A stretch of DNA of 64,000 bases from Verrucomicrobiales bacterium (lineage in GTDB: Bacteria; Verrucomicrobiota; Verrucomicrobiia; Verrucomicrobiales; DEV007). A program made the position numbers and the translations under genes. The DNA lies in assembly GCA_029213195.1 (NCBI GenBank), contig JARGNI010000024.1, positions 1 to 64,000 on the forward strand. Direction: 5' to 3'. Each line of letters opens with the position of its first letter. Within the stretch, counting starts at the first letter, position 1. Of the stretch, positions 51,750 to 60,202 are shown in pieces. Below the pieces are notes generated by a model. It ran no database searches. It saw nothing but the letters and a program-made list of their open reading frames with translations, and was not told the origin of the DNA.

Positions 51750-52589
51750 TCATCCGCCTCCCTTCGACTCGAGCAAAGCTTTCAAATCTTCCCGAAAGCG
51801 ATCGATCGATTCGTCGGTCTGCTGGTAAACCTGTTCGATCTTGTCGAAATCGAGCGTGCGAACCCCGTGAAGATCGGGGCGATAGTAGATATCCGGAGGC
51901 GACTCGCGCAGCTTGAATCTCACCACCTCATTCATCAGTGAATCGAACATCCCCATGACCGAATCGGTCAGGCTCGGTGGGTCCGTTTCTTCCGGGTCTC
52001 GCGAAGGAATCACGTCGACGGCGATCACGGCATCGCACTCCTTTTTCAAATCTCGATAGGGCAGGTTGTTCACGACTCCGCCATCGACGAGAACCCTGCC
52101 TTCGTGAACGACCGGCTCGAAAACTCCGGGAATCGACATACTTGCCTTGATGGCAGGCAGAATATCTCCCGAGGAAAAAACGACCTCCTCCTCTCGATAG
52201 AAATCCGTGGCGATGGCACGGAAGGGAATCTTGAGTTCTTCAAAGGTCTTGACCCCCATGTTCTCCAGCAGAAATTCGAGGAACCCATTCGGCGAAAGCA
52301 CGGCCTGTCGTCCGTTCTTCAGTCGGAAGAACTGAAACCATTTGAGGAGAGAACTCTTTCTCCGCCAGAGATCACCCGGCCGATCTTCCTTGCTGATGAT
52401 CAGCTCTCGCACTCCTTCGCGAAGTTGGCTTCCCGAATAACCGGCCGCATACATCGATCCGACAATCGCGCCCATACTGGTTCCGACGATCAGCGAAGGC
52501 TTCACCCCCATTTCATCGAGAACCTCGAGAACCCGGAGGTGCGCCAACCCACGCACTCCGCCACCGCCTAACGCCAATCCAATTCTCAT
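51750..52589 (-). CDS. Patatin-like phospholipase (RssA/NTE type)
   Basis: 279 residues. The oxyanion loop is GGGGVRGLAHL, the nucleophile elbow is GTSMG (in IVGTSMGAIVGSMYAAGYSG) and the catalytic aspartate is in DGGVVNNLP. These are the complete Ser-Asp dyad of bacterial patatins. There is no signal peptide, so it is probably cytoplasmic and acts on lipids at the inner membrane. The last 60 residues (IYYRPDLHGVRTLDFDKIEQ) are common in the RssA branch. The next gene upstream, a secreted hydrolase, ends 6 bases before the start, so the two are co-transcribed. Confidence 0.93.
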   Translation of the reverse strand: MRIGLALGGGGVRGLAHLRVLEVLDEMGVKPSLIVGTSMGAIVGSMYAAGYSGSQLREGVRELIISKEDRPGDLWRRKSSLLKWFQFFRLKNGRQAVLSPNGFLEFLLENMGVKTFEELKIPFRAIATDFYREEEVVFSSGDILPAIKASMSIPGVFEPVVHEGRVLVDGGVVNNLPYRDLKKECDAVIAVDVIPSRDPEETDPPSLTDSVMGMFDSLMNEVVRFKLRESPPDIYYRPDLHGVRTLDFDKIEQVYQQTDESIDRFREDLKALLESKGGG

Positions 52590-52595
52590 TGTCCT

Positions 52596-53909
52596 CTATT
52601 TGGATGAGAGAAGTCCCAGGGTGTTCTTTGAAATCACCTCGTAACCCTCTACCGACTTCGCAGGGTTGGGATCGATGAACTCCATCTTCTCGAGAGGAGG
52701 CTTGGGGGTATCGCTGTACTGCAACCCCTGGAACAGTGGACGACCAAAGGGATTGCGATTCTCCTCCGGCAATTCCGCAATGACTTTCCCCGCCCGCTTG
52801 ATGACAAACCCTGCCAAACCGCTCTCGAGATCGGCGTGCGCTTTCCAGGAAAGTTTACCATCGGCAAACTGCAAATCGAAAGGAGCAGGCGGAGGAGTGG
52901 CGTCGGCAATCGAAGTATCCTCGACATAGGTCTCCCAGGCTTCTCCCAATCCGGGAGTCGGGAGCCACCCCATTTGCGTGGCATCGCCTTCGAACTCCGA
53001 GACCGAGATCGCCTTCCCCTTGTGAAATGGGACAAGGACTCCGGCGTCCCGATCCATCACGCGGAGGGGGGCGCCCACCGACTTCGGGAGACGGGCCTCG
53101 AGGCAGACATCGAACCAGGGCATCGCAAGATAGCGCTGATTCCCACACTGATGATCCGTGAGCGGGTCGATCGAGATCGCTCCCAAACCATTCTTCTCCC
53201 GGACATTCTCCATGAACTTCTTCGCCGCGGGCCAGACGCCGGAAAACCGTCCTTCTTTCACCGTGACTCCCTCGCCGGTCCCGAGGTTGACCATCATCGG
53301 CACCGACAACATGAGCTCGTTTACTTCATGGAGCGTGACCGGCTCACGATTCGGGCGCTGTTCGATCGGGAGAACGCCCGACCGCATCCACGTCGCCGCA
53401 ACTCTCTCCGGGTAGAGCGCGGTCATGATCCCCACCCAGACGCCCCCTCCACTGTGACCCCACAGGGCCCAGGGAACTTTCTCCAGTTCCGGATGCCCCG
53501 AAAGCTTTCCGAGATCACGAAGCCCCTCTTGGAAAGCCTGCGCCGATCCCTGCTCGGGATCGCACCAGAGACGGCAGGACTTGCCCTCCTCGTATTCGTA
53601 AACCGGGGAAAGCAACGCACAGTCATGCTCCCGGGCCAGGGCCTGCCAATGCAGATCGAAGGCTCCCGTCAGTCCTGACTTCGCTGAGCCCGTTCCGCAT
53701 CCGTGTTGATGCACGATCACACCTCGCAAATTCTCAACCACTTCGGGAATCCAGACAGTGTACTGCACGGCAAACTTCAGGCCGTCCTCTGCCTTCGAGG
53801 CCTCGTAGCGGACCTGGTAATAGGGAGGCTCTACTTCGGGGCCGATATAGTCTTCCGCATGACCGAGACAAGAGGCGAGGAGAGGAATCAGGAAAAGAAG
53901 TCTTCGCAT
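52596..53909 (-). CDS. Large secreted alpha/beta hydrolase
   Basis: 437 residues from the ATG at 53909; the frame is open further up but the signal peptide (RRLLFLIPLLASCLGHA) fixes the start. The hydrolase fold shows in RGVIVHQHGCGTGSAKSGLT, GHSGGG (nucleophile, in PWALWGHSGGGVWVGIMTAL) and possibly a histidine in PLTDHQCGNQRY. The C-terminal 100 residues have FDLQFADGKLSWKAHADLES, like a fibronectin III-type module. The protein is similar in layout to predicted secreted esterases of planctomycete-type genomes. The substrate is not known. It is directly upstream of the patatin gene. Confidence 0.8.
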   Translation of the reverse strand: MRRLLFLIPLLASCLGHAEDYIGPEVEPPYYQVRYEASKAEDGLKFAVQYTVWIPEVVENLRGVIVHQHGCGTGSAKSGLTGAFDLHWQALAREHDCALLSPVYEYEEGKSCRLWCDPEQGSAQAFQEGLRDLGKLSGHPELEKVPWALWGHSGGGVWVGIMTALYPERVAATWMRSGVLPIEQRPNREPVTLHEVNELMLSVPMMVNLGTGEGVTVKEGRFSGVWPAAKKFMENVREKNGLGAISIDPLTDHQCGNQRYLAMPWFDVCLEARLPKSVGAPLRVMDRDAGVLVPFHKGKAISVSEFEGDATQMGWLPTPGLGEAWETYVEDTSIADATPPPAPFDLQFADGKLSWKAHADLESGLAGFVIKRAGKVIAELPEENRNPFGRPLFQGLQYSDTPKPPLEKMEFIDPNPAKSVEGYEVISKNTLGLLSSK

Positions 53910-54176
53910 GGACTTACTCTTCTCCAGGAAGACAAATCGACAAGTTCCGGATGCCCGCCTCTGGGGCGCGTGCGCCGAAAGGATCCGATCCCTCCTGGTT
54001 TCCGCCCCATCGAGAAGCCAACTCATGCGAAGCGAATCCCAAGAAACTCGATGCTGCGTGTGCAGACTACGGTCATCCTGAAGGAGTAGTAAAGGTTCTG
54101 GATCCCTGTGCCAGCCGGATGGAGAAGAGGTCGAAGCTCATCCCTGCCGAGGGGCAAAGGATTCTCCTTTCCCCCG

Positions 54177-56894
54177 ATGAGCGATAACCCGACAACCGAA
54201 AAGACTTCCCATCACTTGGAAGCGAACGAGGCAACGCGCCTCCTCGAATGCGACCCACAACAGGGACTTTCTCCCAAGGAGGCTGCAGAGCGTCTCGATC
54301 GCTTTGGACCCAACATGGTTTCGAGCCGGGGGGGAATGCCGGCCTGGAAGCGCTTTTTTCTCCAGTTCCATCAACCGCTGATCTACATCCTCCTCGCGGC
54401 GGTTGGGATCACCGCAGCTCTCGCCGAGTGGGTCGATTCCGGGGTCATCTTAGGTGTGGTCATCGTGAATGCGATCATCGGTTTCATCCAGGAAAGCAAA
54501 GCGGAAAAAGCGATCGAAGCACTGAGCCGGATGGTGACGACCCAGTCGGTCGTTCGACGGGGCGGAGAGAAAGTGCGTGTCCCCGCCTCGGAACTCGTTC
54601 CGGGTGACGTCGTATTGCTCCAGTCGGGCGATCGTGTTCCGGCGGACCTTCGGCTCCTCGAGGTGCACAATCTTCACTGCGACGAGTCCGCGCTGACCGG
54701 TGAATCTCTCCCTGTTTCAAAACATACCGATCCGCTTCACATGGAAATCGCACTCGCCGATCGGAAAAACCAGGCCTACGCCGGCAGCCTGGTAACGGCC
54801 GGCCAGGGCGAAGGGATGGTCTGGGCCACGGGGGATCGAACCGAGACGGGGCGAATTGCCTTTCTCATCTCGGAAGCGGTGGAGATTTCCACTCCCCTGA
54901 CCCGCAAGATCACTCAGTTCAGTCAGTTGCTGCTCTGGGTCATTCTCGGACTCGCCGCCCTCACGTTTGCGGTCGGAGTGAGCCGTGGCGAATCCGCCGT
55001 CGAGATGTTCATGGCTGCCGTGGCGCTCGCGGTTGGAGCAATTCCAGAGGGACTCCCGGCCGCGGTCACCATTGTCCTCGCGATCGGCGTCTCCCGGATG
55101 GCGAAGCGTCGTGCCATCATCCGCAAGCTCCCAGCTGTGGAAACACTGGGGAGCACGACCGTGATCTGCTCCGACAAGACGGGAACCCTAACCGAGAACC
55201 AGATGACCGTTCTCGCCGTCTACGCTGGTGGAGAAACCTATGAAGTCACCGGTGGCGGCTACGACCCGGAAGGAAAGATTTGTCTCGACGGTGAGATGAT
55301 CGATCCACTCGAACATCCCGCCCTGCGAGAATGCCTTCGTGCCGGGTTGCTCTGCAACGATTCTCAAATTCTCGAAACCGACGGGCGACACCAGGTCCAG
55401 GGAGATCCCACCGAGGGCGCACTTCTCGTTTCCGCTGCCAAGGCGGGGCTGGCTCATGCAGAAACGCTCAAGCAAGCCCCTCTCATCGACATGATCCCTT
55501 TCGAATCGGAGCACATGTTCCGGGCCACCCTGCACGGAGGAGGATCGACAGAAGGCACTCGTGTCATTTACAAGGTGGGCGCGGTGGAGCGCCTCCTCGA
55601 TCGCTGTGAAGACCGGATGGGTGCCGATGGACAATCCCTACCTCTCGACCGGGAAGCCATCCTGGAAGAAGTCGACGCCCTTGCCGCGAGAGGGCTCCGT
55701 GTGATCGCCTTTACCCGCCTCCATGCTCCCGTTACGCAAGCCATCCTGGACCATGAACATATTCAAGGGGGGCTCACGTTTCTTGGCCTGCAGGGAATGA
55801 TCGACCCGCCTCGAAAGGAAGCGATCGAAGCCGTCGCCAACTGCCGTCGCGCGGGAATTCGAGTGAAGATGATCACCGGCGATCATGCCATCACCGCCGG
55901 GGTCATCGCGAAGCAGGTCGGCCTCGTCAGCGAGGGGACCCAGGTCGATGTCATCACCGGTCGCGAACTGGAGAATGTTTCCAACGAAGATCTTCCGCGG
56001 ATTGCAGAAGAGACCGAAGTCTTTGCCCGGGTCGCCCCCGAACAGAAACTGCGTCTCGTCCAGGCGCTGCAGGCACGCGGCCAGGTCGTCGCGATGACGG
56101 GAGACGGAGTCAACGATGCCCCCGCTCTCAAGCAGGCCGACATCGGGATCGCGATGGGAGTCACCGGAACCGACGTCGCCAAGGGGGCCGCGGACATGGT
56201 CCTGACCGACGACAATTTTGCCTCGATCGAGGCCGCAGTCGAAGAAGGCCGCAGCATCTTCGGAAACTTGACCAAGTTCATCGTCTGGACCCTCCCGACC
56301 AACCTGGGGGAGGGCGGCATCATCTTCGTTTCCATCCTTCTTGGTCTCACCTTGCCCGTGCTTCCGGTTCAGGTACTCTGGGTCAACATGACCACGGCCT
56401 TGCTGCTTGGCTTGATGCTTGTCTTCGAACCCAAGGAGCCAGGCTTGATGAATCGCCCACCGCGAGACCCGAAACGCCCGCTCCTGACTTTTCCTCTCTT
56501 CATGCGGACGGGACTGGTCTCGCTGATCATCGTGGGGGGTGGGCTCTGGCTGTTTCAGAACCAGAGCCAACTTGAGGGAAACACGACCGCCGAGGCGCGG
56601 ACCGCGGTGATCAATACCATCGTCTTCGTGGAAACAGCCTATCTCTTCGGTTGTCGTTCGCTCTCTCGCTCTCTCTTTGCTGTTGGCCTCTTCACCAACC
56701 GGCTTCTCCTTCTTGGCGTAGCAACGATGATCGGACTGCAACTGCTCTTTACCTACCTCCCGATCATGAATCAACTTTTCCACACCACTCCACTTGGGGC
56801 GGACACCTGGCTTCAGATCATTGGGATCGCTCTATTCGCCTTCGTGGCGGTCGAGGTCGAAAAGTGGATCCGGTTTGGAAGAAAGCGGAGCTGA
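54177..56894 (+). CDS. P-type cation-transporting ATPase (P2-type)
   Basis: 905 residues from the ATG at 54177. The actuator motif is TGES (in CDESALTGESLPVSKH), the phosphorylation site is DKTGT (in VICSDKTGTLTENQM) and the hinge is TGDGVNDAPAL. The membrane motif IPEGLPAAVTIVLAIGVSRM places it with P2 pumps (calcium, sodium/potassium and related). The N-terminal cation ATPase domain is present (HHLEANEATRLLECDPQQGL). The C-terminal six-helix domain has LWVNMTTALLLGLMLVFEPK. The ion is not certain; calcium or manganese is the common case. The frame upstream of 54177 is open but unlikely to be coding. It stands alone on the plus strand. Confidence 0.92.
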   Translation: MSDNPTTEKTSHHLEANEATRLLECDPQQGLSPKEAAERLDRFGPNMVSSRGGMPAWKRFFLQFHQPLIYILLAAVGITAALAEWVDSGVILGVVIVNAIIGFIQESKAEKAIEALSRMVTTQSVVRRGGEKVRVPASELVPGDVVLLQSGDRVPADLRLLEVHNLHCDESALTGESLPVSKHTDPLHMEIALADRKNQAYAGSLVTAGQGEGMVWATGDRTETGRIAFLISEAVEISTPLTRKITQFSQLLLWVILGLAALTFAVGVSRGESAVEMFMAAVALAVGAIPEGLPAAVTIVLAIGVSRMAKRRAIIRKLPAVETLGSTTVICSDKTGTLTENQMTVLAVYAGGETYEVTGGGYDPEGKICLDGEMIDPLEHPALRECLRAGLLCNDSQILETDGRHQVQGDPTEGALLVSAAKAGLAHAETLKQAPLIDMIPFESEHMFRATLHGGGSTEGTRVIYKVGAVERLLDRCEDRMGADGQSLPLDREAILEEVDALAARGLRVIAFTRLHAPVTQAILDHEHIQGGLTFLGLQGMIDPPRKEAIEAVANCRRAGIRVKMITGDHAITAGVIAKQVGLVSEGTQVDVITGRELENVSNEDLPRIAEETEVFARVAPEQKLRLVQALQARGQVVAMTGDGVNDAPALKQADIGIAMGVTGTDVAKGAADMVLTDDNFASIEAAVEEGRSIFGNLTKFIVWTLPTNLGEGGIIFVSILLGLTLPVLPVQVLWVNMTTALLLGLMLVFEPKEPGLMNRPPRDPKRPLLTFPLFMRTGLVSLIIVGGGLWLFQNQSQLEGNTTAEARTAVINTIVFVETAYLFGCRSLSRSLFAVGLFTNRLLLLGVATMIGLQLLFTYLPIMNQLFHTTPLGADTWLQIIGIALFAFVAVEVEKWIRFGRKRS

Positions 56895-57021
56895 GACTGT
56901 CGACCTGCAGAGTAACGACATTGGGACGCTGCCCACCTTCCTGAGCCACGATCAAAACCGATCTTTTTTCCTCGGGCACGAAGACTCTGACCGGGATGGA
57001 AATGGTGTAGTATCGCGAGGG

Positions 57022-57085
57022 GTCGGAGTTCTTGCGACCTCCGCTACTTCTTTGCCCTGTAGCGGAATTTGCAAAAATTCCGATA
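57022..57085. repeat. 64-bp paired GCAA-loop hairpin element (copy 2)
   Basis: As in the copy at 25249-25312, two hairpins in opposite orientation are separated by exactly 11 bases. The right arm pairs CGGAATTT with AAATTCCG perfectly around GCAA. The left arm has one mismatch. Stem bases differ from copy 1 but remain paired. The element lies between the 3' ends of the convergent P-type ATPase and sulfatase genes. Confidence 0.75.
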
Positions 57086-57086
57086 A

Positions 57087-57111
57087 CGGGACCAGTTTGA
57101 CTCAGGTCCCG
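57087..57111 (-). terminator. Hairpin after the sulfatase stop, possible terminator
   Basis: On the minus strand CGGGACC pairs with GGTCCCG around an 11-base loop, 6 bases after the sulfatase stop at 57118. TTATCGGAATTTTTGC follows, which is T-rich but not a clean run. Confidence 0.45.
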
Positions 57112-57117
57112 CCCCCT

Positions 57118-58536
57118 CTACTGCCCCGTGATTTTCTCCACCAGCTGATCCGGATCGGAGTCGGCGGTATCCTCGAGGTGGGCTTTCAGCTTGGCCTGGA
57201 GATCGGCGACGACCTCGGGATGCGTTCTGGCGACGTTGTAGGCCTCCGAAATATCCGCGGCGAGATCGTAGAGTTCAGGCTCTTTCAACTCGACGGCTCT
57301 TCCGTAATTCACCGGCTCGCGTTGCTTGATATGGAGCTTCCATTTTCCGGATCGAATCGCGTGAATCTCCGCCCGGGTCCAATAGTGGAAATCCGTCCGC
57401 GGGCTCTTCCCCTCACCTTTCAAAACGGAAGACAAATCGTAGCTATCCATCTTCCGATCGGTCGGTGACGTCACTCCCGCCATCGTCGCGAAAGTCTTCA
57501 TCAGGTCGAGAGTCGATCCCATCTCGGTCACCATGCCTGGTTCGACGATGCCCGGTCCCCAGAAGATGGTGGGAACCCGCTGGCCGCCCTCGAAGGTGGT
57601 GCCTTTCCCGGCACGAAGAGGCCCTGCCGATCCGCCGTGCGTCTTGAAGCTCAACCACGGTCCGTTATCGGAACTGAACACGACGATGGTGTTCTCGGAG
57701 AGCCCCGTTTCCCTCAGCTTTTCCAGCACCTGCCCGACACTCCAATCGATCTCCTCGATGACATCGCCGTAGAGGCTGCCGAGCGATGTCCCGCGAAAAT
57801 CAGGGTGACAGAAAAGGGGAATGTGAGGCAGCGAATGAGCGAGGTAGAGAAAGAACGGGCGATCCTGGTTTGCCTCGATGAACTCGACCGACTTCTCGGT
57901 GAAACGTCTCGTGATCGTATTCTGATCGGCAGGACGCTCGATCACTTTCTCGTCCTGCATCAGGGGAACATTGTAGTGCTCCGTATCCGGATACCAGTTC
58001 GGATCCTCCGCCATCTTGCGATAGTTGTCGGCTCCCTGGACTCGGTCCATGTCGTTCGAATAGGGAATCCCGTAGTAGGAATCGAATCCCTGGTTGGTGG
58101 GAAGAAAATCAGGCAGGTGACCCAGGTGCCATTTGCCCACCGCTGCGGTGGCATAGTCTCTTTTCTTGAGGACCTCCGCGATGGTCACTTCCGACGGAGC
58201 CAACCCCTTGGCCGAATCCGGAAAGAGAACCACTCGGTTGGCCGAGGTCATCCCATTGCGGATCGGGTAGCGCCCGGTAAGAAGACCCGCCCGACTGGGC
58301 GTGCATACCGGCGACGCGACATAGAACTGGGTCCATTTCTGCCCCTCTGCCGCCATGCGATCAAGATGGGGTGTCTTGATACTCGGATTCCCAAAACAGG
58401 AAAGGTCCCCGTAGCCGAGATCATCGCAGAAGATGACGACGAAGTTGGGCGGTCTCGTGTCCTCAGCGGTCCCCACCAAGGGCAGGCTGATTGAAAAGAG
58501 AACCAGGGCGAAAAATGGGGAGAGCAACTTCGTCAT
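57118..58536 (-). CDS. Secreted arylsulfatase A-like enzyme
   Basis: 472 residues from the ATG at 58536. Signal peptide 1-24 (ending GTA). The metal site is PNFVVIFCDDLGYGDLSCFG and the formylglycine motif is CTPSR (78-82, in VASPVCTPSRAGLLTGRYPI). AAVGKWHLGHLPDFLPTNQG, LYLAHSLPHIPLF, VFSSDNGPWLSFKTHGGSAG and TTFEGGQRVPTIFWGPG are classical for arylsulfatase A/N-acetylgalactosamine-6-sulfatase-like enzymes. It follows a DUF1501 gene after 106 bases on the same strand; a PSD1 gene is missing. Substrate unknown. Confidence 0.93.
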   Translation of the reverse strand: MTKLLSPFFALVLFSISLPLVGTAEDTRPPNFVVIFCDDLGYGDLSCFGNPSIKTPHLDRMAAEGQKWTQFYVASPVCTPSRAGLLTGRYPIRNGMTSANRVVLFPDSAKGLAPSEVTIAEVLKKRDYATAAVGKWHLGHLPDFLPTNQGFDSYYGIPYSNDMDRVQGADNYRKMAEDPNWYPDTEHYNVPLMQDEKVIERPADQNTITRRFTEKSVEFIEANQDRPFFLYLAHSLPHIPLFCHPDFRGTSLGSLYGDVIEEIDWSVGQVLEKLRETGLSENTIVVFSSDNGPWLSFKTHGGSAGPLRAGKGTTFEGGQRVPTIFWGPGIVEPGMVTEMGSTLDLMKTFATMAGVTSPTDRKMDSYDLSSVLKGEGKSPRTDFHYWTRAEIHAIRSGKWKLHIKQREPVNYGRAVELKEPELYDLAADISEAYNVARTHPEVVADLQAKLKAHLEDTADSDPDQLVEKITGQ

Positions 58537-58642
58537 CGACGGGACTATGCTCCCAACTCCGATCTCTCGCAAAAAGGAACCCGAAAAGAGTGGGCCGAAT
58601 ATACGTATCCCCTCGACAACGAATCCGAAGGAGAAATCCTTT

Positions 58643-59962
58643 TCAGGAGAAGAACTGATCAATGGGTGCGCCACGGGGAACGATCTCGTCGGTGGCCAGG
58701 TCCTTGCGATGCCCCGCGATGAGGAAGGGACGTCCCGAGGGCGAGTAGATCACTTCATCCAGCGGCATTCCGGTGGCCTTGGCAATAGTGGCGTTGAAAT
58801 CGACCTGCGGACAAACATTCTCCGCTGGAGCATGGCCTTTCTCATCCGAAGCTCCGTAGACCTGTCCACCGACAATCGGCCCTCCGGCCAGCATCGCCGA
58901 GAAACAGGCCGAGTGGTGGTCACGACCGGCATTGGCATTGATGCGAGGGGTGCGCCCGAACTCGGTCGTGAGAACGAGCAAGGTTTCCTCGAAAAGTCCT
59001 TCCGCCTTGAGATCCTCGATCAACGCGGAAATCGCCTGGTCGAGTTCACCGGCACGCTGGGGAATCGCAGTCCAGAGATCGTTGTGCATGTCCCACCCTC
59101 CTTTGACGACTTCGACAAAGCGGATGCCGTTCGAAACCAGCCTCTTGGCGAGAAGCAATCCCTGGGCAAAACGGCTGTCCCCATATTTCTCCCGCTTTTC
59201 CTGCGGCTCCTTGGAGAGATCGAAGACATCAAGGTCTTCGCTCGACATGAGGTTGAGCGCATTGTCGTAGAACTCGTTGTATGCTTTGACCTCGTCGTTC
59301 TGGAATTTGCTGTCGAACGCCTTGTTGAACTCATTCATCATGTCGTAGCGCGTCTCGAACAGTTCCTCATCCACATCCGCTGCGTAGGTCGAATTGGGAA
59401 GACCTCCGTTGGGATCGCCGAGCGGAAGCGGAGCATAGGTCGGGCCGAGAAATCCACCTCCCGGATGGAGTCCACCTCCCCCGATGACCACGGAGGAGGG
59501 CAACACCTCATGCGACTTACCGAGGAGGCGTTGTCCCCACGCGCCAAGGCAAGGGTGAATGATTGTAGCCCGACGATTGTAGCCGGTGCGCATCCAGTAG
59601 GAAGCCCCTCGGTGATCTGCCGTGAGTTGCTGCATGGACCGAACTACGGCAATGTCCTTGAAATTCTTCGCGAGGTTGGGAAGAAATTCGCTGAGCTCGA
59701 CCCCGGGTACTCCCGTGGAGATCCCCTGCGTTGATCCGCCGTTCTCCGTCCCCGGTTTCGGATCAAAGGTATCCATGTGGGTCATCCCGCCTGACATGAA
59801 CATATAGATGATGTGCTTGGCAGGTTTCCCGACCGTAGTCGCATTCTGTGCCATGACCTGATCGGTGAATGGCATCAGGGAAAGCCCAAAGGCAGCTTTC
59901 GCGGTGCGTTCCACAAAAGCGCGGCGGGACAGGTCATCGAGGGAGTTGAGTTCTTTCTTCAT
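58643..59962 (-). CDS. DUF1501 family secreted protein (third copy, without PSD1)
   Basis: 439 residues. The export signal is LSRRAFVERTAKAAFGLSLM, twin-arginine-like. The family marks are HIIYMFMSGGMTHMDTFDPK, GIRFVEVVKGGWDMHNDLW, VLTTEFGRTPRINANAGRDH and QVDFNATIAKATGMPLDEVI. It is shorter than the DUF1501 proteins of clusters 1 and 2. No DUF1549/DUF1553 gene is next to it: the upstream neighbour is a divergent MEMO-CapA fusion. It may share a PSD1 protein made elsewhere, or act only with the sulfatase that follows. Confidence 0.92.
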   Translation of the reverse strand: MKKELNSLDDLSRRAFVERTAKAAFGLSLMPFTDQVMAQNATTVGKPAKHIIYMFMSGGMTHMDTFDPKPGTENGGSTQGISTGVPGVELSEFLPNLAKNFKDIAVVRSMQQLTADHRGASYWMRTGYNRRATIIHPCLGAWGQRLLGKSHEVLPSSVVIGGGGLHPGGGFLGPTYAPLPLGDPNGGLPNSTYAADVDEELFETRYDMMNEFNKAFDSKFQNDEVKAYNEFYDNALNLMSSEDLDVFDLSKEPQEKREKYGDSRFAQGLLLAKRLVSNGIRFVEVVKGGWDMHNDLWTAIPQRAGELDQAISALIEDLKAEGLFEETLLVLTTEFGRTPRINANAGRDHHSACFSAMLAGGPIVGGQVYGASDEKGHAPAENVCPQVDFNATIAKATGMPLDEVIYSPSGRPFLIAGHRKDLATDEIVPRGAPIDQFFS

Positions 59963-60044
59963 TCTTCCGGGGGATGTTTCTGACTACTGGTCTCTATCAT
60001 CCCGTCCCGAACGAAATCCCGCTAAGCGCCAATTGAGGTCGGCC

Positions 60045-60081
60045 GTGCAGATGTTGCGGTAGCCTTTCGCAATATCTGCAC
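60045..60081. repeat. Strong hairpin between divergent genes
   Basis: GTGCAGATGTTGCG and CGCAATATCTGCAC form a 14-bp stem with one G-T pair and a 9-base loop. It lies between the starts of the DUF1501 gene (59962, minus) and the MEMO-CapA gene (60203, plus), so it would be in a leader or promoter region, not at a gene end. Confidence 0.55.
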
Positions 60082-60202
60082 ACATCAGGAGAGGTAGATC
60101 GTGGCAGATCCCGCCCCCCGGAGTTTCTTGGGGACGGGACAGGCGACCCTACAAAATGACTGACAACCGACCCGCACAGAGAGACAATGAAGAGGAAGGT
60201 TG

